34,000 nucleotides of DNA from Synergistaceae bacterium (GTDB lineage Bacteria > Synergistota > Synergistia > Synergistales > Aminobacteriaceae), in NCBI GenBank assembly GCA_009783355.1, contig WRHH01000026.1, forward strand, positions 1 through 34,000, given 5' to 3'. The notes beneath the pieces were generated by a model, which saw only the letters and a program-made list of their open reading frames with translations, was not told where the DNA came from and ran no database searches. Made by a program: the position numbers and the translations under genes. Positions 1 to 7,114 of this stretch are shown piece after piece. How positions within the stretch are numbered: position 1 is the first letter of the stretch; each line of letters starts with the position of its first letter.

Positions 1-2
1 AA

Positions 3-146
3 AAGGTTTCATCTATATCAGCTGACGAAGTACGCAAGATTGCTGAAATGAAGATGCCGGATTTAAACGCCGGAAGCATTGAAGCGGCGATGAAAATGGT
101 TGCCGGCACAGCGCGCAGCATGGGCATCACGGTTGCGGAGGGTTAA
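3..146 (+). CDS. rplK: 50S ribosomal protein L11, C-terminal 47 residues (5' end outside window)
   Basis: This is the tail of ribosomal protein L11, which binds 23S rRNA at the GTPase-associated centre. The reading frame opens at base 3 and ends with TAA at 144-146. The residues include MKMPDLNA and GTARSMGI, which match the conserved L11 C-terminal helix found in nearly all bacteria. The start lies before the window. The next gene is rplA, 3 bases downstream, as in the usual rplK-rplA-rplJ-rplL order. GGAGGG at 138-143, inside the last codons, serves as the rplA ribosome binding site. Base composition is mid-GC, like the DUF3798 and mutase regions further right and unlike the AT-rich DNA that begins about 100-150 bases later. 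Confidence 0.93.
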   Translation, partial: KVSSISADEVRKIAEMKMPDLNAGSIEAAMKMVAGTARSMGITVAEG

Positions 147-149
147 GAT

Positions 150-845
150 ATGTTTAGAGGAAAAAATCATCAGGAGAGTTCAAAACTCATCGACAAAACC
201 GTTTTATATGACCCGGCGGACGCTTTTGACCTTGTAGTAAAGGCGGCAAAGGCAAAGTTTGATGAAACAGTTGAGTTAGTTTTAAGACTTAATCTTGATA
301 CTAAGAAAGCAGATCAACAATTAAGAGGAGCAATATCTTTACCAAAAGGAACAGGTAAAACAAATAGAGTTTTAGTTGTGGCAAAGGGAGAAAAGGCAGA
401 AGAAGCAAAATCTGCTGGTGCTGATTATGTTGGAGATACTGATATGGTTGAAAAAATCGAAAAAGAAAACTGGTTTGATTTTGATGTCATCGTCGCTACT
501 CCTGATATGATGCCGGCTCTTGGTAAAATTGGTAAAGTTTTAGGGCCAAGAGGATTAATGCCTAATCCTAAAACCGGAACTGTAACGACTAATGTTGTAG
601 GTACCATTAATGATATTAAAAAAGGTATGATTGAATATAAGAATGATACTTTTGGAAATATTCATAGTGTGATTGGTAAGGTATCATTTGATTATAAAAA
701 AATAATCGAAAATGTTATTTATTTTGTTAATACAATTGCCAAGATGAAACCTAATTCTCTAAAAGGTAATCTTATCGATAAGATAAGTTTGTCTAGTACT
801 ATGGGTCCCGGGATAAAATTAGATATAAATTCTTTTGACATTTAG
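150..845 (+). CDS. rplA: 50S ribosomal protein L1 (likely hybrid of two genomes)
   Basis: L1 forms the L1 stalk of the large subunit and in many bacteria represses its own operon. The 231-residue length is normal. Conserved family blocks are present: KFDETVEL (residues 36-43), ADQQLRGA, GTGKTNRV, ATPDMMPALGKIGKVLGPRGLMPNPKTG (said here as a block, around residues 115-145) and LSSTMGPG near the end. The start ATG follows GGAGGG by six bases. The first 35 or so codons use GC-rich codons (gac, ccg, gcg). From about base 270 the gene switches abruptly to AT-rich codons, with no frame break. The switch falls in a strongly conserved stretch, where two different rplA genes could share sequence. I therefore think the gene is a composite of a Synergistota 5' end and a Bacilli-like remainder. 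As a protein it would still be intact. Confidence 0.9.
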   Translation: MFRGKNHQESSKLIDKTVLYDPADAFDLVVKAAKAKFDETVELVLRLNLDTKKADQQLRGAISLPKGTGKTNRVLVVAKGEKAEEAKSAGADYVGDTDMVEKIEKENWFDFDVIVATPDMMPALGKIGKVLGPRGLMPNPKTGTVTTNVVGTINDIKKGMIEYKNDTFGNIHSVIGKVSFDYKKIIENVIYFVNTIAKMKPNSLKGNLIDKISLSSTMGPGIKLDINSFDI

Positions 846-869
846 TATTTAATATAATATAATACAAAA

Positions 870-1000
870 GAAATTAAAAAAAAGCATTCCATAGACAGCA
901 GGGACGTGAGTAGTTTAATAATCCTGCCGAGGAAAAGACTTAAAAAACTTTTAAGCTTTTCTTCGTTACTAAGAAAAGCTTTTTATATGATAAGGAGGAA
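870..1000 (+). ncRNA. Ribosomal L10 leader (autoregulatory rplJ-rplL leader) with attenuator hairpin
   Basis: The leader lies between rplA and rplJ, where the L10 leader RNA (L10 or the L10-L12 complex binds it to repress the operon) is normally found. The stretch around 889-937, with CCATAGACAGCAGGGAC and later ATCCTGCCGAGG, resembles the kink-turn and stem region of that family in Firmicutes. It is followed by a perfect 11-bp hairpin, AAGCTTTTCTT at 953-963 with AAGAAAAGCTT at 971-981, running into TTTTT (980-984): an intrinsic terminator just before the rplJ ribosome binding site (AAGGAGG). This arrangement fits transcription attenuation. The boundaries are approximate. Confidence 0.8.
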
Positions 1001-1004
1001 AAAA

Positions 1005-1499
1005 ATGGCCAATAAAGAAATCATAGAATCTAAAAATTCATTGGTAGAAGAAATTAAAGATAAGCTAAACAATTCTCAGGTCTTGGTAATTGTCAAATTC
1101 CAAGGCATTAGTGTTGAAGAAGTAAGCAAGTTAAGAAGAAATTTAAGAAGTTCAGCTAGTGATATTAAAATTTATAAAAACACTTTAGTAAAAAGAGCAC
1201 TTGATGAACTGGGATATCAAATGGATGAATTTTTAGAAGGTCCTAATGCATTTGTCTTTGGTCGTGATACCATTGAACCGATAAAATGTGTAGCCGAGTT
1301 TGCTAAAGTCAATAAGAATCTCGAAATTAGAACGGGTATTGTTGATAAAAAAATCGTTACCGTGGATATCATTAATGAATACGCCACTATTCCATCATAT
1401 GAAGGATTATTATCCATGTTTGCTGGTGGACTTATGGAACATGTTCGTAATTTAGCTATAGGTTTCGACTTATATGCGAAAAAATTAGAAGAAAAATAA
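1005..1499 (+). CDS. rplJ: 50S ribosomal protein L10
   Basis: L10 anchors the L7/L12 dimers on the ribosome stalk. The frame is open further upstream (to 906), but the start is ATG at 1005 because it follows a strong AAGGAGG at 992-998 and gives MANKEII, the usual type of L10 N-terminus; the upstream part is the leader RNA. The protein is 164 residues, normal for Firmicutes. Conserved features include FQGISVEEVSKLRRNLR, the KNTLVKRAL block, and EGPNAF. The C-terminal helix that binds L12 is present (GLMEHVRNLAIGFDLYAKKLEE). Codon use is strongly AT-rich and fits a Bacilli or Mollicutes relative, not the Synergistota genome to the right. rplL follows 16 bases after the stop, in the same transcript. 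Confidence 0.93.
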   Translation: MANKEIIESKNSLVEEIKDKLNNSQVLVIVKFQGISVEEVSKLRRNLRSSASDIKIYKNTLVKRALDELGYQMDEFLEGPNAFVFGRDTIEPIKCVAEFAKVNKNLEIRTGIVDKKIVTVDIINEYATIPSYEGLLSMFAGGLMEHVRNLAIGFDLYAKKLEEK

Positions 1500-1515
1500 G
1501 AAAGGAAAGATAAAA

Positions 1516-1884
1516 ATGGCAAAATTAAGTGCAAAAGAAATCATTGACGCGATCAAGGAAATGACTGTTTTGGAAGTTAAAGAAGTAGTCGATTTAATGA
1601 AAGAAGAATTAGGAGTTGATCCTAGTGCCGTTGCCGTGGCTGCTCCTGTAGCCGGTGCTACAATTGATGAGGGTCCAACAACCAAAACTGTTGTCATTAA
1701 AAATGCTGGTGCTGCTAAAATCCAAGTTATTAAAGTAATTCGTGAAATTACAGGTCTTGGATTAGTAGAAGCTAAAGGTGTAGCTGATAATGGTGGTAAT
1801 GTTAAAGAAAACATTAGTGCTGAAGAAGCGGCCGATATCAAAGCTAAACTTGAAGAAGCTGGCGCCACTGTTGAATTAGTATAG
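1516..1884 (+). CDS. rplL: 50S ribosomal protein L7/L12
   Basis: This is the multi-copy stalk protein that recruits and stimulates translation GTPases. At 122 residues it has the normal three parts: an N-terminal dimerisation helix pair (residues 1-33), an alanine/valine-rich hinge (about 34-52) and a C-terminal globular domain with the conserved GAAKIQVIKVIREITGLGL block and a final KLEEAGATVELV. AAAGGAAAG at 1500-1508 lies before the ATG. In most bacteria, including Synergistota, rpoB comes next. Here the operon ends instead with a clear intrinsic terminator at 1896-1918, and no rpoB occurs in the window. Composition is AT-rich like rplJ. Confidence 0.95.
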   Translation: MAKLSAKEIIDAIKEMTVLEVKEVVDLMKEELGVDPSAVAVAAPVAGATIDEGPTTKTVVIKNAGAAKIQVIKVIREITGLGLVEAKGVADNGGNVKENISAEEAADIKAKLEEAGATVELV

Positions 1885-1895
1885 GCTAAATTAAG

Positions 1896-1918
1896 CTCTC
1901 AACTCTGAGAGTTTTTTT
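1896..1918 (+). terminator. Intrinsic terminator of the rplJ-rplL operon
   Basis: CTCTCA (1896-1901), a 4-base loop, then TGAGAG (1906-1911), directly followed by seven T residues (1912-1918). It starts 12 bases after the rplL stop. Confidence 0.85.
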
Positions 1919-1937
1919 GTTTTATACCAAATTTAAT

Positions 1938-1973
1938 AAACTACATAATTTAGTTAAATAAATTATGTAGTTT
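1938..1973. repeat. Perfect 15-bp inverted repeat with 6-base loop
   Basis: AAACTACATAATTTA at 1938-1952 pairs perfectly with TAAATTATGTAGTTT at 1959-1973. T-rich flanks on one side and A-rich flanks on the other could make it a second, bidirectional terminator behind rplL. A dispersed-repeat origin is also possible. Confidence 0.7.
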
Positions 1974-2079
1974 TACTTAGTAATAATTTTAATATTGCGC
2001 ATTATTTATTCCAAAAAAATCAATTGTTGTCATTTGATATTAGTAGTAAAAATTGTTATAGTGCTTCTAAAGGAGGTCA

Positions 2080-3003
2080 ATGGATAAATATTATAAAAAT
2101 ATTCAACAATTAATTACTGATAATTTAGTTTATATCAAGAAGCAGGAAATCAGTGTTAATCACCATACATTATTAACTTATCATGAAATAGGTCGACAGT
2201 TAATTGAAGCTCAAGGCGGAAAAGAAAAGGCTAAATACGGCAATCAGTTAATTAAGGAATATTCAATCAAATTAACTAATGAATATGGAAAGAGTTATGA
2301 CTATAGGAGTTTATTTAGAATGCGCCAATTATATTTAAGTTTTCCAAAAGTCGCCACACTGTGGCGACAATTGAGCTGGTCAATTTTCAGAGAGCTTTTA
2401 CCCATTAAAAATGAAAGCAAAAGAAACTATTATCTTAATTCTGTTATTGAACATAATTTTAGTGTCAGGCAGTTAAAAGAATATATTAAATCAAATGCCT
2501 TTGAACGATTAATAAAAAAAGATAATATCAAATTGAAACATATTGATAATACTAATGAAGATGAATCTGATATACTAGATATGATTAAAAATCCGATTTT
2601 AATAGCAATTGATAAATCAGTTGATAAAATAACCGAAAAGGCTTTAAAACAATTTATCTTAGATCAGATTGAAAAAACGATGAGGGAATTAGGAATAGGT
2701 TTTGCCTATGTTGGATCAGAAATTCCTATTAAAATAGGTGACAAAATATTAAAACCAGATTTGGTGTTTTTCAATATCGAACTTAATTGTTATGTTATTT
2801 TGGAGTTGAAAATAAAAGAATTAACGATTAAAGATATTGGTCAGATTGAGTTTTATGTTAAGGTATATGATAGGGATATTAAAAAGCCTCATCATAATTC
2901 AACGATAGGCATAACGATATCTCAAAGAATAGATAAAGATATTATTAATTATAATGATAAAAATAATATCAAACATACGACATATAAGATTATTGATAAA
3001 TAG
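2080..3003 (+). CDS. DUF1016/YhcG-type PD-(D/E)XK nuclease family protein
   Basis: A 307-residue protein with the two-part layout of the YhcG (DUF1016) family: an N-terminal helical domain (residues about 1-145, with HEIGRQLIEAQ, a GKSYDYRSLFRMRQLY segment and QLSWSIFRELL) and a C-terminal PD-(D/E)XK nuclease fold. The catalytic pattern is visible as KPDLVFF (Asp227) followed by ILELKIKE (Glu242, Lys244). Family members are common near restriction-modification and other accessory genes; their cellular role is not settled. The ATG at 2080 follows AAGGAGG with only three or four bases between, which is short. It lies alone between the rplL terminator and the rnr start. It is AT-rich and probably belongs to the same foreign segment. 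A 19-bp GC-rich palindrome lies inside it at 2350-2368. Confidence 0.85.
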   Translation: MDKYYKNIQQLITDNLVYIKKQEISVNHHTLLTYHEIGRQLIEAQGGKEKAKYGNQLIKEYSIKLTNEYGKSYDYRSLFRMRQLYLSFPKVATLWRQLSWSIFRELLPIKNESKRNYYLNSVIEHNFSVRQLKEYIKSNAFERLIKKDNIKLKHIDNTNEDESDILDMIKNPILIAIDKSVDKITEKALKQFILDQIEKTMRELGIGFAYVGSEIPIKIGDKILKPDLVFFNIELNCYVILELKIKELTIKDIGQIEFYVKVYDRDIKKPHHNSTIGITISQRIDKDIINYNDKNNIKHTTYKIIDK

Positions 3004-3092
3004 TATTGTTTGGTCAATAAAGTTATCTCTATGGAAAACTGTGAAAAAAGAACAAAAAGGTGATAAACTAGTAATTAAGGTGAGGTGCAACT

Positions 3093-3668
3093 ATGAAGGA
3101 TAAAATTATAAAAATATTAACTGATTCTCCTAAGAAATTGACAGCTTATGAAATTCAAAGTGTTTTAGGAAGTTTTGATATAGAGCAAGTTAATGAAGCT
3201 TTAGGTGAATTAGAGAGTGATTATAAAGTCTATAAAACTAATAATGAAAAATATATGCTGTTTTCTAAAAATGCTTATGTTCGAGTTGGTAATATTGAAA
3301 TGAATAAAAGGGGATTTGGCTTTTTAATTAGTGAAATCCCCGGCCAAGAAGATTTATATATTAATGCTGCTAATTTAAAAGGAGCAACGGATGGGGACTT
3401 TGTTTTAGTGTCGGTGGACCCTACCGATAACAGTGGTATAGTTACCAAAATTATCAAAAGAGATTTTGATGGTTTAATTGGCGAGGTGTATTTTAAAGGT
3501 AAAAAAGTTTTTGTTATTGTTCCATTTAGGGTTATAAAACTCACCGATGACGGGGCCGCCGCTTTCAGGCTTCACTACCGTCACCGTACAAGTATCCTTG
3601 AATCCCCGGTCGACTGTTGTCGCCGTTATCGTGGCCGTTCCTGCGGAAACGCCATTCACGGCTCCTGA
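3093..3668 (+). pseudogene. rnr: Ribonuclease R, N-terminal fragment truncated at a sequence junction
   Basis: The first about 146 residues match the start of RNase R, a processive 3'-5' exoribonuclease: an N-terminal winged-helix part (residues 1-55, MKDKIIKILTDSPKKLTAYE) and then the first cold-shock domain with KRGFGFLISE, EDLYINAANLKGATDGD and further beta strands. RNase R is normally above 700 residues; the catalytic RNB domain is absent. Around 3,530-3,545 the DNA turns from AT-rich to GC-richer, and the frame continues only as antisense of the neighbouring protease before stopping at 3668. The genuine part therefore ends near 3,530. The start follows AAGGTGAGG and fits the family. Truncation by a chimeric join explains this better than gene decay, because the remaining part shows no other damage. 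Confidence 0.8.
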
Positions 3669-5123
3669 AGCGTTAACACTTGCTATTGCGGTATTGCTGC
3701 TGCTCCATGTCACGTTCTTATTCGTTGCGTTTGCTGGCGCCACTGTAGCCGTGAGAGTCTGAGTCCCTCCGGTTAATATTGACGCCGTCTTTGGCGCAAC
3801 CGTCACGCCGGTTACGGGCGTCTCGAACGCAGCCCAAACGTCAAGAATTCCATGTTTCCAATACTTAGGGACGTCGATTTTTCTTGCATTGTTCAATATG
3901 CGCGCTTTTATCTGGGTAGCGGTTTCATTGGGATATGCCGCGCTTAGGAGAGCTGCCGCCCCGGCGACATGAGGCGCCGCCATTGAAGTTCCACTATCGT
4001 AATCATATCCGTTTCTCGGAATCGTGCTAAAAATGTCGCCTCCCGGAGCAGCGATGTCAACCCATATGTCGCCATAATTGGAAGACTCTCTTTTTGTATT
4101 CCCATAATTGATTGCCCCCACTGATATTGTGTTGTCAAATCTGAAGCATGCGGGGTATTTCCTCATTCCAAAGTATGTTTCCAGATCGCTTATATCCCAA
4201 CCTTCGTTTCCTGCTGACATTGCGCATATTATACCGGCGTCGCTCAGCGATTTTACGGCAGTTCCAAGAGGTGAGTCATCCGTATCAATTTCAGGATAGC
4301 CACCTCTCCCAAACGACATATTCACGGCGCGGATATTAAGCCCTTTTCCTTTTTCCTCCAGTACATATTCCATTCCAGCTATAATGTCGTCATCCTCGCT
4401 GCCTCCGTATGGAAAAACGTTTACTGCTAGCAGCTTAACGTTCCAATTAACTCCGGTCACACCTAATCCGTTGTTCCCCACCGCTCCTATCGTCCCCGCA
4501 ACGTGGGTGCCATGCCCATAGTTATCCATTGGGTTACCGTGCTGTACTCCATTATAGATATAAACTCCGTAATTTCCTTTGGAATCCCTTGCCATATTGG
4601 CGTTAAGGTCGGGATGGTTATAGTCTATGCCTGAATCTATTACCGCGACGCATACTTCGCTGCTGCCGGTGAAATAATCCCAGACCTTCGGCATTCCTAT
4701 GTTCTCCATGCCCCAAAGATTCTTGTAAGCAGGATCGTTTGGAGTTAAGTGCAATCTATTGATGTAGTTTGGAGAAACACTTTTCACGCCGGGAGCGGAC
4801 GAAAGCTCCTGTATCAATTCTTTGGTGCTTTTGTTTTTAGAGCGGAAGTGCGCTATGCTTCTTTTTGAAGAACGCGCTATTTTAGGAAAGGTCCTGCGAG
4901 ATTCAAGCGAACGGCCTCTTGCAAAGCTATCTGCCTGGTTGGAAACCGACCAGGAATAGAGATTTGCGTTGAAAGAACCCATCACCATATGATCGGATTC
5001 CGCCGGAGCTTCAAGTACTACAAGAACTTCCCCTTCGACATATTCCGGATACTCCGGAGCGCCCGCAATTGCCGGACACGAGAACAATAAAAGCAACAAC
5101 ACATAATATAATATTTTTTTCAT
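3474..5123 (-). CDS. Secreted subtilisin-like serine protease (S8) with C-terminal Ig-like (Big_2) domain, 3' end joined to foreign DNA
   Basis: A signal peptide (residues 1-20, MKKILYYVLLLLLFSCPAIA) points to export. Residues about 28-125 look like an I9-type propeptide region. The S8 catalytic domain follows, with Asp163 (AVIDSGID), His204 (GHGTHVAG), oxyanion Asn306 (SAGNEG) and Ser380 (SGTSMAAPHVAG), so the active site is complete. Residues about 436-516 form a bacterial Ig-like domain (TLTATVAPANATNKNVTWSS). The last 20 or so residues, after VVKPESGGP, are read from the antisense strand of the rnr fragment and are not native; the real C-terminus is missing, and further Ig domains or a Synergist-CTERM tail may have been lost. 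ATG at 5123 follows GGGGGTG. It is likely an extracellular enzyme for protein breakdown, in keeping with the peptidases at 20-26 kb. Confidence 0.88.
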   Translation of the reverse strand: MKKILYYVLLLLLFSCPAIAGAPEYPEYVEGEVLVVLEAPAESDHMVMGSFNANLYSWSVSNQADSFARGRSLESRRTFPKIARSSKRSIAHFRSKNKSTKELIQELSSAPGVKSVSPNYINRLHLTPNDPAYKNLWGMENIGMPKVWDYFTGSSEVCVAVIDSGIDYNHPDLNANMARDSKGNYGVYIYNGVQHGNPMDNYGHGTHVAGTIGAVGNNGLGVTGVNWNVKLLAVNVFPYGGSEDDDIIAGMEYVLEEKGKGLNIRAVNMSFGRGGYPEIDTDDSPLGTAVKSLSDAGIICAMSAGNEGWDISDLETYFGMRKYPACFRFDNTISVGAINYGNTKRESSNYGDIWVDIAAPGGDIFSTIPRNGYDYDSGTSMAAPHVAGAAALLSAAYPNETATQIKARILNNARKIDVPKYWKHGILDVWAAFETPVTGVTVAPKTASILTGGTQTLTATVAPANATNKNVTWSSSNTAIASVNASGAVNGVSAGTATITATTVDRGFKDTCTVTVVKPESGGPVIGEFYNPKWNNNKNFFTFKIHLAN

Positions 5124-5180
5124 AGCTTACCACACCCCCATTAAAATTATTTTTGGTTCTGCCTTGAAACAGTTTTTGCC

Positions 5181-5214
5181 ATAGACAGCCGTATAACAGC
5201 GGGATCACCTCCTT
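5181..5214 (+). other. 16S rRNA 3'-tail-like sequence (or an unusually long Shine-Dalgarno match on the minus strand)
   Basis: GGATCACCTCCTT at 5202-5214 is identical to the 3' end of bacterial 16S rRNA. AGCCGTAT lies just before it (5186-5193), as in 16S, but the spacer between the two is several bases shorter than in a real gene. Read on the minus strand, it is AAGGAGGTGATCC, a 13-base complement of the anti-Shine-Dalgarno, about 80 bases upstream of the protease ATG. A 10-codon reading frame on the minus strand (ATGGCAAAAACTG...) starts about 17 bases after it. Confidence 0.5.
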
Positions 5215-5355
5215 GTCATTCATATATACCGGCTGAGATATGTCTATATATAAGAATCGCGTATCGCTGCATCAAGCAGCGGCGGAAACCATAATTTGTA
5301 ATTTAGAAATGTGTATTTTGGGTCTCTATAATTTTACCACATAATAAAGAAAATA

Positions 5356-5374
5356 ACTAAACGTTTAGTATAAT
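5356..5374 (+). promoter_or_regulatory. 14-bp palindrome abutting a TATAAT box (operator/promoter candidate)
   Basis: ACTAAACGTTTAGT (5356-5369) is a perfect palindrome of the kind bound by dimeric repressors such as TetR-type proteins, and its last base begins TATAAT (5369-5374). No good -35 box is seen at the right distance, so a promoter here is tentative. It could drive a small RNA ending at 5516 on the plus strand, or regulate the minus-strand protease. Confidence 0.4.
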
Positions 5375-5482
5375 TAGGAAAATGAATATAAATACAATAT
5401 TAATGTATATTGTGAACTTGCGTAAAGTAATTGCAAATCTGTCGCTGCAGGAGGTCTCACCGAAACCGCCGAAAGTATAATT

Positions 5483-5516
5483 AACGGGGTGCCGACAGGT
5501 AATACGCCCCGTTTTT
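5483..5516 (+). terminator. Orphan intrinsic terminator (possible small RNA end)
   Basis: AACGGGG (5483-5489) pairs with CCCCGTT (5507-5513), with a T run at 5512-5516. No plus-strand gene lies upstream; both neighbouring genes are on the minus strand. On the minus strand the T tract is weak, so it serves the UPF0316 gene poorly. It would fit the end of a roughly 140-base transcript starting near 5381. Confidence 0.6.
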
Positions 5517-5548
5517 CTTAGCAATATGTTATTTTTATCCGGCTCGAA

Positions 5549-6067
5549 TTATTTATTTTTCGAAAACCATCCTCCGTAGGCCACGCGTACATCCGACAGC
5601 GTTACAAATCCGCTGTCTCCTACCAAATCCTTAATCAGCGCCAAATCGTTTCTGCGGCAAAAAACCTCGACTAAAAGCTTGTCTCCGGATCTTCCTTCTC
5701 CTCGCAGGACTGTTGCTCCGAGTCCTTTTTCCCTAAGCTTCTTAACAATTTCTTCCCCTTCAGGAGAATCGTCAAGAATAACTTCCGCTAATGCATGAGT
5801 GTTCATGAATTTCGACTCCAAAAATGAGCCTACATAATTGCCCGACGCAAATCCTGCGCAGTAGAAAATAAGCTCCGTAGTAGTAAGAACTTTCCCTCCG
5901 CCAAGAATTTTGCCAAGGACAAGCATGTATATCATTACTTCAAAAAATCCAATACATGCGGCTACGGCGCGTTTTCCCCTAACCAAAAACAAAATGCGCA
6001 TCGTCCCGCAACTTACATCCAGCACTCGCGCGCAAAAGATAAGTAGAAGTCCAATTAAGTCCGGCAT
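5549..6067 (-). CDS. UPF0316 family membrane protein (DUF5698 plus DUF2179, YebE-like)
   Basis: A 172-residue protein. The N-terminal half (residues 1-85) has three hydrophobic segments and the family's start pattern, with RVLDVSCGTMRILFLVRGKR placing a charged turn after the first helix. The C-terminal part (about 90-165) is a soluble DUF2179 domain with alternating strands and helices, including REKGLGATVLRGEGRSG. Length and order match UPF0316 proteins of Firmicutes; the function is unknown, although DUF2179 domains occur in several small-ligand-sensing or membrane proteins. The start has no clear ribosome binding site. It begins five bases after the stop of the gene at 6073-6984, so translational coupling is likely. 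Confidence 0.85.
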   Translation of the reverse strand: MPDLIGLLLIFCARVLDVSCGTMRILFLVRGKRAVAACIGFFEVMIYMLVLGKILGGGKVLTTTELIFYCAGFASGNYVGSFLESKFMNTHALAEVILDDSPEGEEIVKKLREKGLGATVLRGEGRSGDKLLVEVFCRRNDLALIKDLVGDSGFVTLSDVRVAYGGWFSKNK

Positions 6068-6072
6068 TTTTA

Positions 6073-6984
6073 TCAGTATAATACGGGCGATGCAGGAGCA
6101 ATATGTTCTTCTTTAGCTAAACTCTCCTGCATGAAATTAAAAAACGAGTCGCTAAGCGCCATCTCTTCTCCCGTAGTGAAACTGCTAAGCTTCGTCTTCC
6201 AGATTATTTCACCGTTTACCATCTTTAGTGTAGCAATATTGTGTATAAAGGATATTTTCACGTCCGTGTCAAGCAATGACCCAAAATGAATTCTTCCCGG
6301 TGTAAATGTAGTTTTCATCATTGGTTTATCATTTTGAGGATATAGGTATTCAAAATTTAGTTTTAAATCGTTGCTTATTTCAGGGAAAAAGTGAAATATA
6401 TCGCTCTTTGGAACTCTTCTGTTGTCGATATCGCCGATGAATTCAGGTTCTATCGAACGCTTGAAGCTCTCTGTTTTGAGCTGATCGGAAGCGCTTAATT
6501 TCCCCGGAATTATGCTTTTCTGTGAAACCCAGTATGTAATTTTTTCACCCAGTTTGCCGTCTTTATATCCAAACTGCTGTTCCATTGTGGCCTCCGGGAA
6601 TTGTTTATCGGACAATTTAATCAGCGCTATTTCAGCAATATGGGAATCTTTGCCGTCTATAACTTCTGTTTCAATGCGAAGATAATAACTGCGATACGCA
6701 AGTTCGCCGGCGGGGGTATCCAAAATGATAATTCTATTAACTACAGGAACGAAAGGACGATAATTATGTTTAACAACCAAGCCCCTCTGTATTGAACTAT
6801 TTTCGAATTTTTCCCATATATCTTTTGCTTTTGAATTTACTGAGCTATATTCGGTATAATTTAGTGAAATGTGATTCCAAATTGCCTTTATTTCATTCGC
6901 ATTAACTGCCGAACAAATAAATGTAAAAACCAACGATAGCATGACCAAAAAAAGCGTCTTTTTTATGATTTTTTTTATTGACAT
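6073..6984 (-). CDS. Secreted protein of unknown function
   Basis: I do not recognise this 303-residue protein. It begins with a lysine-rich start and a hydrophobic stretch (residues about 4-29, ending CSAVNANE), a standard Sec signal peptide, so the mature part should be outside the cytoplasm. The rest has mixed strands and helices, no cysteine pairs, no transmembrane segment and no enzyme motif I can name. Near the C-terminus, FIHNIATLKMVNGEIIWKT looks like paired strands. ATG at 6984 follows AAGGGGGATCA, a good binding site. The next gene (UPF0316) starts five bases after its stop, so the two form an operon. It faces away from the gene at 7115 across a 130-base intergenic gap, which must hold divergent promoters. 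Confidence 0.75.
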   Translation of the reverse strand: MSIKKIIKKTLFLVMLSLVFTFICSAVNANEIKAIWNHISLNYTEYSSVNSKAKDIWEKFENSSIQRGLVVKHNYRPFVPVVNRIIILDTPAGELAYRSYYLRIETEVIDGKDSHIAEIALIKLSDKQFPEATMEQQFGYKDGKLGEKITYWVSQKSIIPGKLSASDQLKTESFKRSIEPEFIGDIDNRRVPKSDIFHFFPEISNDLKLNFEYLYPQNDKPMMKTTFTPGRIHFGSLLDTDVKISFIHNIATLKMVNGEIIWKTKLSSFTTGEEMALSDSFFNFMQESLAKEEHIAPASPVLY

Positions 6985-7114
6985 ATTGATCCCCCTTTAT
7001 TTTTTATAATTGTATCAGAAATATTTAACTCGTATATATTTATGCTGTAACTTTTAAAACTTCTTTTGCTATGATAGAGTATATAATTAATATTCAATAA
7101 AGAGGGAAAAACTT

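Larger units (their letters stand above)
5124..5548. other. Gene-free stretch: protease upstream region plus possible small RNA locus
   Basis: This 425-base stretch lies upstream of the minus-strand protease and downstream of the minus-strand UPF0316 gene. It holds a 16S-tail-like segment (5181-5214), a GCTGC-ATCAA-GCAGC hairpin (around 5266-5280), a 14-bp palindrome next to TATAAT (5356-5374) and a plus-strand intrinsic terminator (5483-5516). I see no convincing protein gene. Confidence 0.6.

Noticed and set aside
300..3530. Genuine horizontally transferred genomic island carrying ribosomal protein genes
   Set aside because: Both ends lie inside genes, the host rplJ-rplL-rpoB are missing, and no integrase, att site or flanking repeat is present. 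A chimeric contig explains it with fewer steps, although I cannot exclude transfer without reads.
5178..5190. CCATAGACAGC shared with the L10 leader at 889-899, suggesting a second L10 leader
   Set aside because: Only eleven bases match, no further leader structure follows and no rplJ lies downstream.
5011..5223. 70-residue minus-strand frame beginning just before the long Shine-Dalgarno match
   Set aside because: It overlaps the protease signal peptide in another frame and its own start lies upstream of the ribosome binding site.
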